Assembly: GCF_019891545.1 (NCBI RefSeq)
Contig: NZ_JAHDIU010000001.1
Span: 372,001-436,000, forward strand
Reading direction: 5' to 3'
Length of the DNA stretch: 64,000 nt
Source of the DNA: Flavobacterium coralii
GTDB lineage: Bacteria; Bacteroidota; Bacteroidia; Flavobacteriales; Flavobacteriaceae
Below are positions 27,361 through 37,400 of this stretch, piece by piece. Within the stretch, counting starts at the first letter, position 1, and the number at the start of each line of letters is the position of its first letter. A program made the translations under genes and the position numbers. The notes under the pieces are model-generated. The model made no database searches. It had not been told where the DNA came from and was given only the letters and a program-made list of their open reading frames with translations.

Positions 27361-27666
27361 CTATTCGTCATTTCTTCCTTTAATACTCATTTCGTGCAGC
27401 ATCATCGCTGCGCTTTTCTCGGTATAGGCGCCGTGGCTTGCTACAAATACACCTTTCTCGCCGTCTTTAGATTGTATGCCGTAAACCGTAGCCTCATCGC
27501 CCGGGTCGGTTTCGCCCTCGTAGCGGTAAATGTGCTCTATGGTAAAATCTTCGCAGTGATTTACTATGCGCTCTTCCTCAAGGTTAAAATCTGTTGTAAA
27601 TCCTTTTTGTGCCAGCTCTTCAAGTGCTTTAGATACTGTGGCATAATGATACATCTGTCTGTCCAT
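27361..27666 (-). CDS. Small conserved protein of unknown function
   Basis: A 101-residue cytoplasmic protein beginning with the helix TVSKALEELAQKGFTTDFNL and ending with a VASHGAYTEKSAAMMLHEM stretch. Homologues are widespread in Bacteroidota and are sometimes labelled phosphoribosylpyrophosphate synthetase, but the protein is far too short for that enzyme and lacks its motifs. It lies 12 bases upstream of the topoisomerase gene on the same strand, so they probably share a transcript. A role in DNA or stress biology is only guessed from that. Confidence 0.75.
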   Translation of the reverse strand: MDRQMYHYATVSKALEELAQKGFTTDFNLEEERIVNHCEDFTIEHIYRYEGETDPGDEATVYGIQSKDGEKGVFVASHGAYTEKSAAMMLHEMSIKGRNDE

Positions 27667-27916
27667 GTGTGTAGTTTTTAAAGAGGTTTGTTTTACAGTA
27701 TTAAAATTACGGCTTTAGAAATTTGGCTGCTGCCAACGAAATGTTAAGTTTTGTTTGTCCGATGCCCGTTGTATGATGTCCGATTGTAGATGATGCGTAA
27801 CTCTCTCCAAAGCTAATAGACCTAAATTACTTCAGACATCCGACACCTGACCTCCGACATTAAGAAAACAAAATTCCCTTTCGACTTTCGACTTTCATCT
27901 TTAAGGCTAAAAAAAC

Positions 27917-27924
27917 TATCTTTG
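27917..27924 (+). promoter_or_regulatory. -7 box TATCTTTG before RNase P RNA
   Basis: TATCTTTG (TAnnTTTG) ends 4 bases before the predicted 5-prime end of the RNA at 27929, the spacing expected for a start at the first RNA base. The spacer upstream (27667-27916) holds repeated TCCGA words but no gene that I can see. Confidence 0.65.
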
Positions 27925-27928
27925 CCCC

Positions 27929-28245
27929 GCAGGCCGCCTTATCGCTGCTCCCGCTTCGGCGCGGGGTGGAGGAAAGTCCGGACACCACAGGGCAGCATAG
28001 CGGGTAACGCCCGTCACTGTGCCGCAAGGCGCGGGAGGACAAGTGCAACAGAAAGTATGTACAGGTAATGCTGTAGTGAAACCAGGTAAACTCTATGCGG
28101 TGAAATGCCAAGTATACCGGCAATTAAGGGCTGCCCGCCCAATGCCGGAGGGTAGGCAGATAGAGCGTAACAGCAATGTTGCGCCCAGATAAATGATAAG
28201 GCTTCTAAATTTATTTAGTTGACAGAATCCGGCTTACAGGCCTGC
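27929..28245 (+). ncRNA. rnpB: RNase P RNA, bacterial class A
   Basis: About 317 bases forming the catalytic RNA that trims the 5-prime ends of pre-tRNAs. The ends pair as helix P1 (GCAGGCC at 27929-27935 with GGCCTGC at 28239-28245). The universal core GAGGAAAGTCCGGAC lies near 27970, a central ACAGAAAGTATG follows, and the 3-prime core ends in GACAGAATCCGGCTTAC. Coordinates of the ends rest on P1 pairing and may be off by a few bases. Confidence 0.93.
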
Positions 28246-28279
28246 ATTATTTTTAAAAATTACTGAAATACTAAATTTA

Positions 28280-28687
28280 TCAATTACGGGTAAACTTTCC
28301 TGGTATTGAATAAATACTATCATTACAATCTGTGGCAAATTCAGGAAAGAATTTTTTTTGATATTGACAAGATGTAATTGAAGAATCCAAAATAATTATA
28401 TTTCCATTAGCGATAGCCGAGAGTTCATATATTAGTAAATCATTTACAACCTGTATGATTATTGTATCACCCTTAACTATTATGTCATACACACCTTCGG
28501 AATTTGATTCAAGTAAATTATATGTTTTGTGCCGGATTTCTAAATCAACATATTCATGAACTGACGTTATTCTGCTAATCCTGTACCACCTAACTTTTAC
28601 ATTCTTACCTTCGAAAACTTTTTCATTCAGGTGTTTATCGCATGATACGAACATTAAGACCAACGATGCTAAAAATAAATTTTTCAT
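28280..28687 (-). CDS. Small lipoprotein of unknown function
   Basis: A 135-residue protein with a lipoprotein signal (MKNLFLASLVLMFVSC, Cys about 16). The mature part is beta-rich (VKVRWYRISRITSVHEYVDL, GDTIIIQVVNDLLIYE) with a late Cys pair. No family is recognised. AT content is higher than in the flanking genes. It is convergent with rnpB and lies 15 bases downstream of rsmD on the same strand. Confidence 0.65.
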   Translation of the reverse strand: MKNLFLASLVLMFVSCDKHLNEKVFEGKNVKVRWYRISRITSVHEYVDLEIRHKTYNLLESNSEGVYDIIVKGDTIIIQVVNDLLIYELSAIANGNIIILDSSITSCQYQKKFFPEFATDCNDSIYSIPGKFTRN

Positions 28688-28702
28688 TGTACGTATAAAA
28701 TT

Positions 28703-29293
28703 CTACAATTCCTCAACATCAGGATCTTCGTTAATAGCTTCTTCGGTTTCGTCCTTATCAAACTCAAAGAACGAAAAAATACTGCCGCCATACTTTTTGC
28801 TAAACGACCAGTTCATCATGTGTTCCAGCGTGGTGTGCCTGCTGTGCTCTATAATCATCATACCGTCTTCCTGCAACAGGTTGTTGTCAAATACCAGCTT
28901 AACAACCTCTTCAAACTTTTGCTGCTCAAAGTGGTAGGGCGGGTCGGCTACAATAATATCATAGCTGCTGCTGTGCCCGGCAAGAAATTTATATACATCG
29001 GCCTTAACCGCCATGATGTTTAAGACGAACTCCGCTGCAGTCTGCTTGATGAACTTAATACAGCCAAAGTCGGCATCTACGGCAGTAATAGCCTCTGCGC
29101 CCCGCGAACCGAACTCGTAGCTGAGGTTACCCGTGCCGGCAAAAATATCAAGCACCTTAAGCCCTTCAAAATCAAAACGGTTGTTCAGGATATTGAATAG
29201 CGACTCCTTGCTCATATCGGTAGTGGGGCGAACGGGCAGGTTTTTTGGCGGACTTATGCGGCGGCCTTTATATTTTCCTGATATTATCCTCAT
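28703..29293 (-). CDS. rsmD: 16S rRNA (guanine-966-N2)-methyltransferase RsmD
   Basis: A 196-residue SAM-dependent enzyme. The start MRIISGKYKGRRISPPKN and the TTDMSKESLFNIL block are typical of RsmD. The SAM loop VLDIFAGTGNLSYE (about 48) and the catalytic DPPYHF (about 116) are both present. It ends with an acidic tail. The start codon overlaps the DUF3822 stop as ATGA, a coupling common in Flavobacteriia. Confidence 0.92.
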   Translation of the reverse strand: MRIISGKYKGRRISPPKNLPVRPTTDMSKESLFNILNNRFDFEGLKVLDIFAGTGNLSYEFGSRGAEAITAVDADFGCIKFIKQTAAEFVLNIMAVKADVYKFLAGHSSSYDIIVADPPYHFEQQKFEEVVKLVFDNNLLQEDGMMIIEHSRHTTLEHMMNWSFSKKYGGSIFSFFEFDKDETEEAINEDPDVEEL

Positions 29294-30093
29294 GCGTTGT
29301 ATAGTATAAAATGTTGGAGGGCATCTTGTTGTGTAATGCCAAATTTATCCTGGAGCGCTGCCGGCTCATATATAGAAACATATCTTATGTATTTGTAGGC
29401 AAGCGCAAAGCAGTCGTGCTGCTCATCTGTTTTACCCAGTAAAAATACTTTTACCGTTTCGGGATTCAGCAGCAGTTGCTCCATGGTAAACAGCAGATAA
29501 TATAAAAAGTCTTCGGGTGTGGCATACTCAAAAGCGTTATACAGCAACAGCTTTTGGTTTCGCGCTACCACAATTTCAAAATGCGTGTCCTGCACATGAA
29601 CGTAAACCTGTTTTTCATCTACGTTTTTAGAGGCATCCAGCAGTTTAGCAACCAATATGCTGTTTGCATTTTTATAATCAAAGCTGCCAAACCTGTCCAG
29701 CAGGTAATTGTTAATGTTCATTAAGGGCACATACACATTGCTGAGCTCATAATTGGGCAGGGCATCAAAGGCAAAAATATCGGTCTCAAAAACTTTGGTA
29801 TTGTATTGCAGGTAACTGCCTAAAAAATTTTCGTCAAAAAGCGCATCGGGCACAAAAGTATTAAAGCAGTTGTCGTGCAGTACCAGCACCTCGTCATACT
29901 CCATTTTCAGTTCCGGGTGGGTGGTAAACAGCTTCCATAACTCTTCCTCTACAGGCTGAAATTTACTGAAACCCATGCTGTGCGTGTGGCTTATGCTGTT
30001 GCCGAGGGTATCGATACAGCAAAAAGAGGCACCGTGCATGCCAATTTGTAAAACAAGTTTTTTATAATTTTTTGTAGTTATGGGGTGGCTCAT
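29290..30093 (-). CDS. DUF3822 family protein
   Basis: A 267-residue protein directly upstream of and overlapping rsmD. It resembles DUF3822, whose members have a two-lobed ASKHA-like (pilus assembly/actin-like) look: N-terminal KLVLQIGMHGASFCCIDTLG and a central VYVHVQDTHFEIVVARNQKL strand pair. Function is unknown. The ATG at 30093 is preferred over an upstream TTG. A -7 box lies 18 bases upstream. Confidence 0.8.
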   Translation of the reverse strand: MSHPITTKNYKKLVLQIGMHGASFCCIDTLGNSISHTHSMGFSKFQPVEEELWKLFTTHPELKMEYDEVLVLHDNCFNTFVPDALFDENFLGSYLQYNTKVFETDIFAFDALPNYELSNVYVPLMNINNYLLDRFGSFDYKNANSILVAKLLDASKNVDEKQVYVHVQDTHFEIVVARNQKLLLYNAFEYATPEDFLYYLLFTMEQLLLNPETVKVFLLGKTDEQHDCFALAYKYIRYVSIYEPAALQDKFGITQQDALQHFILYNA

Positions 30094-30111
30094 GAGCAAT
30101 TGGTTTCAGCA

Positions 30112-30119
30112 CAAATTTA
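30112..30119 (-). promoter_or_regulatory. -7 box TAAATTTG before DUF3822-rsmD
   Basis: The complement reads TAAATTTG (TAnnTTTG), 18 bases before the ATG at 30093, in the divergent gap shared with the helicase gene. Confidence 0.45.
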
Positions 30120-30161
30120 CATCTTTTTACCGATTAGCGGGGCTACTCGTTTAAATCATGC

Positions 30162-30169
30162 TATCTTTG
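30162..30169 (+). promoter_or_regulatory. -7 box TATCTTTG before the RecD-like helicase
   Basis: TATCTTTG (TAnnTTTG), 31 bases before the ATG at 30201. Confidence 0.45.
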
Positions 30170-30200
30170 AGGGCCTAACCGCTAAAACCTGTTTTACCAC

Positions 30201-31622
30201 ATGAATCCGGTCCAGTTTTACCAGATACTCCGCCGTAATTTTCCGTTTGAACCCACGCTTAAACAAGATATATTCCTGCAAAAAATAAGCGCGTTCATTA
30301 ACAGCGACAGCAAAGATGAGATTTTTGTGCTGAAGGGGTATGCGGGCACGGGTAAAACAACCATCATCTCTACACTGGTTAACCACCTTAAGGAAGCCAA
30401 CAAAAAATATGTACTGCTGGCACCAACAGGCCGTGCAGCTAAGGTAATATCAGGGTATTCGCAAAAGCCGGCTTATACCATACACAAGCGTATTTATTTC
30501 CCGAAAAAGGGCAGTGGCGGTACTATGGGCTTTACACTACAGCCCAACAAGTTTACCAACACCATTTTTATAGTGGATGAGGCTTCGATGATATCGGACA
30601 CGGCAAATGAGTCGAAAATGTATGAGAACGGTTCACTGCTGGATGACCTTATGCAGTATGTGTACAGCGGCAATAACTGCAAGTTGGTACTGATAGGCGA
30701 CACGGCACAGTTGCCGCCTGTAAACTCTGATATCAGCCCGGCACTTGATGTGCAGATGTTAAGCACCAACTATTTTAAGGAAACGCAGCAAATAGAGCTT
30801 GATGAGGTAATGCGCCAGGATATCGACTCGGGCATATTGTATAATGCAACAGAACTGAGGGAGGTGCTTAAATCGGCATTTGTAGATACGTTTAAATTCC
30901 GGGTAAAAGGATTTAAGGATATTGTCCGCCTTATAGATGGCTTTGAGATAGAAGATGCCATTAATCAGGCTTACAGCAATTACAGCGTAGAAGACACTGC
31001 ATTTATAGTGCGCAGCAACAAGCGTGCTAACCAGTACAACAAACAGATACGCTTTAAGATACTGGGACGCGAGAGCGAACTCTCGGCAGGCGACCTGCTT
31101 ATGGTGGTTAAGAACAACTATTTTTGGCTGAATGAAAAATCAGAAGCAGGCTTTATAGCCAATGGCGATATTATCGAGGTACTGGAAATTTTCCGTATAG
31201 AAGAATTATACGGTTTTAAATTTGCCCGTGTAAAAGTGCGGATGGTTGATTACCCCAACCAGGCAGCGTTTGAGACAGTATTGCTTTTGGATACCATAGA
31301 TAGTGAATCGGCATCGCTTACGTATGAAGAATCGAACCGCCTGTATAATGAGGTGATGCTGGATTATGAAAATGAAACCGGCTACCGTAAATTTTTAAAA
31401 GTAAAGAACAATCCGCATTTTAATGCATTGCAGGTAAAATTCAGCTATGCGGTTACCTGCCACAAATCGCAGGGAGGGCAGTGGCACACGGTGTTTGTAG
31501 AGCAGCCTTACCTGCCGCAGGGTATAGATAAAGATTACATCCGCTGGCTCTACACAGCCGTTACCCGTGCAAAAGATAAACTCTACCTTATCGGGTTTAA
31601 GGATGAGAGTTTTGAAGGGTAA
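30201..31622 (+). CDS. RecD-like superfamily 1 DNA helicase
   Basis: A 473-residue ATP-dependent helicase. Walker A GYAGTGKTT lies near residue 47, Walker B in IFIVDEASMISD near 122, an ATP-sensing IGDTAQLPPV follows, and a C-terminal UvrD-like segment has AVTCHKSQGGQWHTVFVE and YTAVTRAKDKLYLIG. There is no RecB or RecC nearby, so this is a stand-alone RecD2/Pif1-like enzyme probably acting on 5-prime single-stranded tails in repair. It has its own promoter. Confidence 0.88.
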   Translation: MNPVQFYQILRRNFPFEPTLKQDIFLQKISAFINSDSKDEIFVLKGYAGTGKTTIISTLVNHLKEANKKYVLLAPTGRAAKVISGYSQKPAYTIHKRIYFPKKGSGGTMGFTLQPNKFTNTIFIVDEASMISDTANESKMYENGSLLDDLMQYVYSGNNCKLVLIGDTAQLPPVNSDISPALDVQMLSTNYFKETQQIELDEVMRQDIDSGILYNATELREVLKSAFVDTFKFRVKGFKDIVRLIDGFEIEDAINQAYSNYSVEDTAFIVRSNKRANQYNKQIRFKILGRESELSAGDLLMVVKNNYFWLNEKSEAGFIANGDIIEVLEIFRIEELYGFKFARVKVRMVDYPNQAAFETVLLLDTIDSESASLTYEESNRLYNEVMLDYENETGYRKFLKVKNNPHFNALQVKFSYAVTCHKSQGGQWHTVFVEQPYLPQGIDKDYIRWLYTAVTRAKDKLYLIGFKDESFEG

Positions 31623-31678
31623 GACAAGCCCCCCGGCCCCCAAAGGGGAAGTTTTTACCCATAATTACCGAATCTTTT

Positions 31679-31734
31679 ATTCCGACCGTAGTAGAGGAAT
31701 CTAAAAAAAATAAGATTTCTCGGCTCCGCTCGAA
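31679..31734. repeat. Hairpin repeat unit 1
   Basis: The left half, 31679-31702 (ATTCCGACCGTAGTAGAGGA and on), is nearly the reverse complement of the right half, 31711-31734 (GATTTCTCGGCTCCGCTCGA), so it folds into a long hairpin. Confidence 0.7.
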
Positions 31735-31777
31735 CAACACCTTCTTGGAATGATGGCTTTTTTATGTTTAGTTTTCC

Positions 31778-31837
31778 ATTCCGACCGTAGCAGAGGAATC
31801 TAAGAATCTGTAATAAGATTGCTCGGCTTTACTCGAA
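31778..31837. repeat. Hairpin repeat unit 2
   Basis: The left half, 31778-31801, differs from unit 1 at one of 24 bases and the right half, 31814-31837, at four of 24. Some of the changes fall at facing positions of the stem. Confidence 0.7.
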
Positions 31838-31928
31838 ATGGAAGAATCGTGCTTACGTAATTTTTTTCTATGAGATTAAAATTCCCCCTTTGGGGGTTAG
31901 GGGGCTAAATAAATATTATTTTTACACC

Positions 31929-32654
31929 ATGAAAATTATTGCTGTAATACCCGCCCGCTATGCCAGTACCCGTTTCCCCGCCAAGCTCATGCAGGATTTA
32001 GGGGGCAAGGCCGTTATCGTCCGTACCTATGAAGCTGCTGTAAAAACAGGCTTGTTTGACGATGTTTTTGTGGTTACCGATTCTGATATAATTTATGATG
32101 AGGTTGTTCGTAATGGAGGCAAGGCCATTATGAGCAAAAAAGAGCATGAAAGCGGCAGCGACCGTATTGCCGAAGCGGTAGAGCACATGGACGTGGATAT
32201 TGTGGTAAATGTGCAGGGTGACGAGCCTTTTATAAACAAAGAACCGCTTGCCGATGTGCTTCAGGTGTTTAAAAGTGACTTTGCAAGGGAAACAGACCTT
32301 GCCTCGTTAATGATGCACATTACAGATGAAGAAGATATAAATAACCCCAACAATGTAAAAGTGGTGGTTGACCAAAAGAATTTTGCGTTATATTTTTCGC
32401 GTTCGGTAATACCATACCCACGTAATAAGGAAGCGGGGGTTAGGTATTTTAAGCATATCGGTATTTATGCATTCCGCAAGCATGCGCTCCTCGATTTTTA
32501 TAACCTGCCCATGCAAAAGCTGGAAGCCAGCGAAAAACTGGAACAGCTACGCTATCTTGAATATGGCAAAAAAATAAAAATGGTAGAGACAAGCCACGCA
32601 GGCATTGGTATAGACACCCCCGAAGATTTAGAAAAGGCGAGGAAACTGCTGTAA
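31929..32654 (+). CDS. kdsB: 3-deoxy-manno-octulosonate cytidylyltransferase
   Basis: A 241-residue enzyme that activates Kdo as CMP-Kdo for lipopolysaccharide core synthesis. It begins with [20 protein letters not shown] and shows [34 protein letters not shown] and the final [14 protein letters not shown]. Length and motifs are canonical. The ATG at 31929 is used; upstream sequence belongs to the repeat. No other kds gene is in the window. Confidence 0.95.
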   Translation: MKIIAVIPARYASTRFPAKLMQDLGGKAVIVRTYEAAVKTGLFDDVFVVTDSDIIYDEVVRNGGKAIMSKKEHESGSDRIAEAVEHMDVDIVVNVQGDEPFINKEPLADVLQVFKSDFARETDLASLMMHITDEEDINNPNNVKVVVDQKNFALYFSRSVIPYPRNKEAGVRYFKHIGIYAFRKHALLDFYNLPMQKLEASEKLEQLRYLEYGKKIKMVETSHAGIGIDTPEDLEKARKLL

Positions 32655-32701
32655 AAGAAAACGATATAGCATAATACCTGTTAAATATTTACTAATATTT
32701 G

Positions 32702-32733
32702 TTTGGCTGTAATTTATTCTTTATCTAATTTTG
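32702..32733 (+). promoter_or_regulatory. Strong Bacteroidota-type promoter before the efflux locus
   Basis: TTTG (32702-32705) and TAATTTTG (32726-32733) are 20 bases apart, a good -33/-7 match. The predicted start of transcription is only a few bases before the ATG at 32742, so the mRNA would be nearly leaderless. Confidence 0.6.
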
Positions 32734-32741
32734 TTCCCTGA

Positions 32742-33170
32742 ATGAAGAAGTTACAACTAAAAATCTTTCTTTCCCTTATCGCTGTCCTTTTGGGCTCGGT
32801 TGGTAACCTTCATGCTTATGCAGGAAAAGAATTTTCTTTAGATACTTCATTAAAACTACTGCAACTGCAGGCCTATGGCGAGGATTTTTGTATTGAGGGT
32901 GAAGCCGAAAGCATATACTACAAAGAATCACTTACTGCTGCCGAAGGCCATCACGACAAGATTACTCCCTCAGATACCGAAATAGAGGAAGACAGGGCCG
33001 AATCGTTTACCAAAACCCCGGATGCCCTTACTTATTTTACTTTTGCATTTCATGATGAAATATCTCCCGGATATTTCTACCGCTGTATAAAGAGCTACAC
33101 CTGCTCTCACTACTTTAACTACTTCCCTGTCCTGAAGCGCCATATCGTTTTCAGGGTATTCAGGATTTGA
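32742..33170 (+). CDS. Small secreted protein upstream of the RND efflux operon
   Basis: A 142-residue protein with a signal peptide (about 1-25, FLSLIAVLLGSVGNLHAYA). An acidic central part (DTEIEEDRAES) precedes an aromatic- and Cys-containing end (SPGYFYRCIKSYTCSHYFNY) and a basic C-terminus. No family is recognised. It shares orientation with the efflux genes, 152 bases downstream, but no terminator or new promoter was found between them, so it may be the first gene of that transcript. Confidence 0.65.
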   Translation: MKKLQLKIFLSLIAVLLGSVGNLHAYAGKEFSLDTSLKLLQLQAYGEDFCIEGEAESIYYKESLTAAEGHHDKITPSDTEIEEDRAESFTKTPDALTYFTFAFHDEISPGYFYRCIKSYTCSHYFNYFPVLKRHIVFRVFRI

Positions 33171-33322
33171 TTTTTCTTTTCCGCAAGGGCTTTTAACACT
33201 GCCCTGCACTTCTTTAATATCTGCCCGCAGCTATAGCTGTTCAGGGTTAAGATATACTGCGTTTACGCATTTTACTTAGAAAAGCAATCACAAAATCATA
33301 TCGTTAAACAAGCAAAATTATC

Positions 33323-34408
33323 ATGAAGAAAATCCTCATGTTCGTTAGCCTGTGCGCATTATTGTGCAATACAGGCTGCAAAAAAGAAGAAGAAGAAAAG
33401 GAACAAGAAGCACAGTTCCTGGTTACCAATCCGGTAAAAAAAGATACCACAATTACTAAAGACTATGTTGCCCAGATACGCTCAATACAACACATTGAGC
33501 TGCGTGCGCAGGAAAGGGGTTACCTGCAGCAGATTCTGGTAGATGAAGGCCAGTTTGTAAAGCAGGGACAGTTGTTGTTCCGCATTATGCCTAACCTTTA
33601 CCAAGCCGAAATGCAGAAAGCTAAAGCGGAAGCTAACTTCGCAGAAATAGAATACCAGAACACTAAAAAACTTGCCGAAAGCAATGTAGTGGCACCAAAT
33701 GAACTGGCTATGGCTAAGGCTAAATTTGACAAGGCAAAAGCAGAATTACAGCTTGCACAGGTGCATTTGCAATTTACAGAGATACGCGCGCCATTTGATG
33801 GTATTATAGACCGCTTTATGGTTAGGCAGGGTAGCCTTGTAGATGAAGGAGACCTGCTCACCAATCTTTCTGATAATACCAAAATGTGGGTATATTTTAA
33901 TGTACCTGAAGCGGAATACCTGGACTATAAACAAAATCTTGACAGCAACAGGCAGGATAATAAAGTAAGCCTGCTTATGGCAAACAACAAATATTTTGAT
34001 TATCCCGGTAAAATAGAAACCATAGAGGCCGACTTTAATAACGAAACCGGTAATATTCCTTTTAGGGCCACTTTTCCTAACCCTAAAGGCCTTTTAAGGC
34101 ACGGAGAGACCGGTAATATACATATCACCACACCATTAACTAACGCGCTGTTAATTCCGCAAAAGGCAACTTTTGAAGTACTCGACAAAAAGTATGTATA
34201 TGTAATCAGCAAGAATAATACAGCACAGTCACGCGAAATAACCGTAGCACACGAACTGCCCCATATTTATGTAGTGAGCAGTGGCCTTTCTGAAGGCGAT
34301 AAAATACTGCTGGAAGGTTTACGCCTTGTAAAAGAAAACCAAAAAATAGAATACAAAACCCTGAAGCCCGAAGCCGTATTAGCCGACCTTGAGCTATACG
34401 CAGAATAA
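33323..34408 (+). CDS. RND efflux periplasmic adaptor (membrane fusion protein), lipoprotein
   Basis: A 361-residue adaptor linking an inner membrane pump to an outer membrane channel. A lipoprotein signal (LCALLCNTGC) is followed by an acidic Lys/Glu linker. Next come a biotinyl-lipoyl-like half-motif (LQQILVDEGQFVKQGQLLFRI), a helical hairpin (about 95-145), the second lipoyl half (IRAPFDGIIDRFMVRQGSLV) and the beta-barrel domain ending near VLADLELYAE. It is the AcrA/MexA type. The three efflux genes are tightly spaced and surely cotranscribed. Confidence 0.92.
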   Translation: MKKILMFVSLCALLCNTGCKKEEEEKEQEAQFLVTNPVKKDTTITKDYVAQIRSIQHIELRAQERGYLQQILVDEGQFVKQGQLLFRIMPNLYQAEMQKAKAEANFAEIEYQNTKKLAESNVVAPNELAMAKAKFDKAKAELQLAQVHLQFTEIRAPFDGIIDRFMVRQGSLVDEGDLLTNLSDNTKMWVYFNVPEAEYLDYKQNLDSNRQDNKVSLLMANNKYFDYPGKIETIEADFNNETGNIPFRATFPNPKGLLRHGETGNIHITTPLTNALLIPQKATFEVLDKKYVYVISKNNTAQSREITVAHELPHIYVVSSGLSEGDKILLEGLRLVKENQKIEYKTLKPEAVLADLELYAE

Positions 34409-34434
34409 TAATGGCCATTTAAACAACAGATACT

Positions 34435-37400
34435 ATGTTTAGTAAATTTATACACAGGCCCGTTTTTGCAATTGTAATTTCTATTATGATTGTTTTTGTG
34501 GGCTCGCTGGCAATAAAGCAACTACCAATATCGCAGTTTCCGCAAATTGCCCCAACAACAGTAAATATTTTTATTGCTTATCCCGGTGCCAGTGCCGATG
34601 TATTGGTAAAATCGACGCTTATAACACTTGAAAACTCTATAAACGGGGTAGAGGGGATGCGTTATATGGCAACCGATGCCACCAGTGCGGGCGAAGCCAC
34701 ATTACGGATAATTTTTGAACCGGGCACAGACCCCAACCAGGCGGTTGTAAGGGTTAAAACCCGTGTTGACCAGGTTATGCCGTTGCTGCCTGAGCTGGTG
34801 CAGCGCGAAGGGGTTGTTATTACCCCAATTCAGCCGAGTATGCTTATGTATGTAAACCTGTATGGTACAGGCAAAAACATGGATGAAAAGTTTCTGTATA
34901 ATTATGCCAACGTTAAGATGATTCCTGAAATAAACAGGATAAAAGGCGTGGCAAGAACACAGATACTGGGTAGCCGTACTTATGCCATGCGGGTATGGCT
35001 TAATCCTGACAGGATGAGGGCCTATAACATTTCTGTAGAAGAAGTTATGGATGCCCTCGCCGAGCAGAGTATAATAGGCCGCCCTGGGCGTATCGGGCAA
35101 AGCTCGGGTATAGAGGCGCAGTCGTTAGAATATGTACTAACCTACAAAGGCAGGTTTAACGAACCTGAAGAGTATAACAATATTGTTATACGTGCCAATG
35201 CAAACGGAGAATCCATACACCTTAAAGACATTGCCACGGTTGAGCTGGGCAGTGAGTTCTTTGATATTTACTCAAACCTTGACGGCCATCCTTCAGCAGC
35301 TATAGTACTGAAACAGAATTATGGCAGTAATGCAAGTGATGTTATTGCAGAGGTTAAAGCTAAGCTTGAGGAAATGAAAGAAAGCTTTCCTCCGGGAATT
35401 GATTATAAGATCAGTTATGACGTATCACAATTCCTTGATGCCTCTATAGAACAGGTTATTGATACTTTAAGAGATGCCTTTATACTGGTGGCACTTGTAG
35501 TATTTATCTTTTTGGGCGACTGGCGTTCTACGCTTATCCCCATTCTTGCGGTACCGGTATCGCTTGTTGGGGCGTTTTTCGTGATTCAGTTCTTCGGGCT
35601 CTCTATCAACCTGGTAACACTGTTTGCATTGGTGCTTGCCATTGGTATTGTGGTAGATGATGCCATAGTCGTCGTCGAGGCAGTACATGCCAAGTTTGAC
35701 GAGTTCCCAAACATATCGCCCTACATGGCTGTAAGAAAAGTGCTTGGCGAAATCAGCGGCGCTATTATAGCTATTACTGCGGTTATGGTTTCGGTATTCC
35801 TGCCTATATCATTTATGTCGGGCCCTGTGGGTACTTTCTACAGGCAGTTCTCCATCACTATGGCAAGTTCTATAGTTATATCGGCAATCATTGCGCTAAC
35901 GCTTACACCTGTATTGTGTGCCATGCTGCTTAAAAACCACCACGGGCATCCTAAAAAAGGAAACCTGTTTACAAAAGCAATGGACAAGTTTAACAGCGGG
36001 TTTGAAAAGCTTACAGGCAAATATGTGGGTGTATTAAGGCGTATTGTAAACAGGCGCTGGCTAACCTTTGGCATTTTGCTTGCGTTTTGCGTGGGTATTT
36101 ATTTCGAGAACGAGGTGCTTCCGGCAGGGTTTATACCAAGTGAAGACCAGGGTACTATATATGCTATTATACAAACACCTCCGGGTGCAACACTGGAGCG
36201 TACCAATAAAGTTTCGCAGCAGCTACAGAAAATTTGCGAAAAGGTAGATGGGGTAGAGTCGGTATCATCACTCGCGGGTTATGAAATTATGACCGAGGGC
36301 CGAGGCAGTAACGCCGGTACCTGCCTTATTAACCTTAAACCGTGGCACGACCGCGACCACACGGTTACCGAAATTATGGAGGAGCTTGAACATAAAACCA
36401 AAGGGCTGGGTGCCGTTATTGAGTTTTTTGAGCCACCCGCCATACCCGGTTTTGGTTCTTCAGGTGGTTTCTCTATGCGATTGTTGGATAAAAACGGTAC
36501 CAGCGATTACCAGGATTTCGACAGGATTCAGAAGAAGTTCCTTGATGATCTGGGCAAGCGCAAAGAAGTTACAGGGTTATTCAGCTTTTTCGCGGCAAAT
36601 TACCCGCAATATGAGTTGGTAATGGATAACGACCTTGCCATGCAAAAAGGTGTTTCTATAGGCAAAGCAATGGATAACCTTAACATCATGATAGGCAGTA
36701 CCTATGAGCAGGGCTTTATTAAGTTTGACAGGTTCTTTAAGGTATATGTGCAGAGTGACCCTAAGTACAGGAGATTGCCATCTGACATCCTGAATATGTT
36801 CGTTAAGAATGAAGAGGGCGAGATGGTTCCGTACTCTGCATTTATGAAGCTGAAGAAAACACAGGGGCCAAACGAAATTACCCGTTACAATATGTACAAC
36901 TCAGCCGCTATACAGGGGCTTCCGGCCAAAGGCTACACCACAGCCGATGCTATTGCCGCCATTAGGGAAGTAGCTAAGGAAAGCCTGCCAAAAGGATATG
37001 ACATTGCGTGGGAAGGTTTATCGTATGACGAAGCCGGCAGGGGTAACGAATCACTTTACATTTTTCTTATCGTGCTGGCGTTCGTTTACTTTGTGCTTGC
37101 AGCTCAATATGAAAGTTTTATTATCCCGCTGGCAGTAGTATTTTCACTTCCTGTAGGTGTCTTCGGCTCATTCATGTTGCTCAAGATGATGGGGCTGCAA
37201 AATGATATTTATGCGCAGATAGGGCTTATCATGCTTGTGGGGCTCCTCGGTAAAAACGCGGTGCTTATAGTAGAGTTTGCCGTATTGAAGCATAAAGAGG
37301 GCTCAACCATACTCGAAGCCGCCATAGAAGGCGCAAAGGTTCGTTTCCGTCCTATCCTTATGACATCATTTGCTTTCATAGCAGGGCTTATACCACTTAT

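Larger units (their letters stand above)
31627..31906. repeat. Composite intergenic repeat with terminal inverted arms
   Basis: The 306-base gap between the helicase and kdsB is filled by a repeat-like element. Its ends are inverted copies: 31627-31657 (AGCCCCCC, then CCCCCAAAGGGG) and 31877-31906 (CCCCCTTTGGGGG, then AGGGGGCT). Inside lie two hairpin units about 99 bases apart. No ORF is present. The layout resembles dispersed spacer repeats of Flavobacterium genomes or a miniature mobile element. Confidence 0.65.

Noticed and set aside
27740-27880. Repeated TCCGA words upstream of rnpB
   Set aside because: Short and irregular, with no consistent period or hairpin that I could confirm.
31679-31837. 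CRISPR array
   Set aside because: Only two imperfect units, each self-complementary, with no regular spacers and no cas genes nearby.
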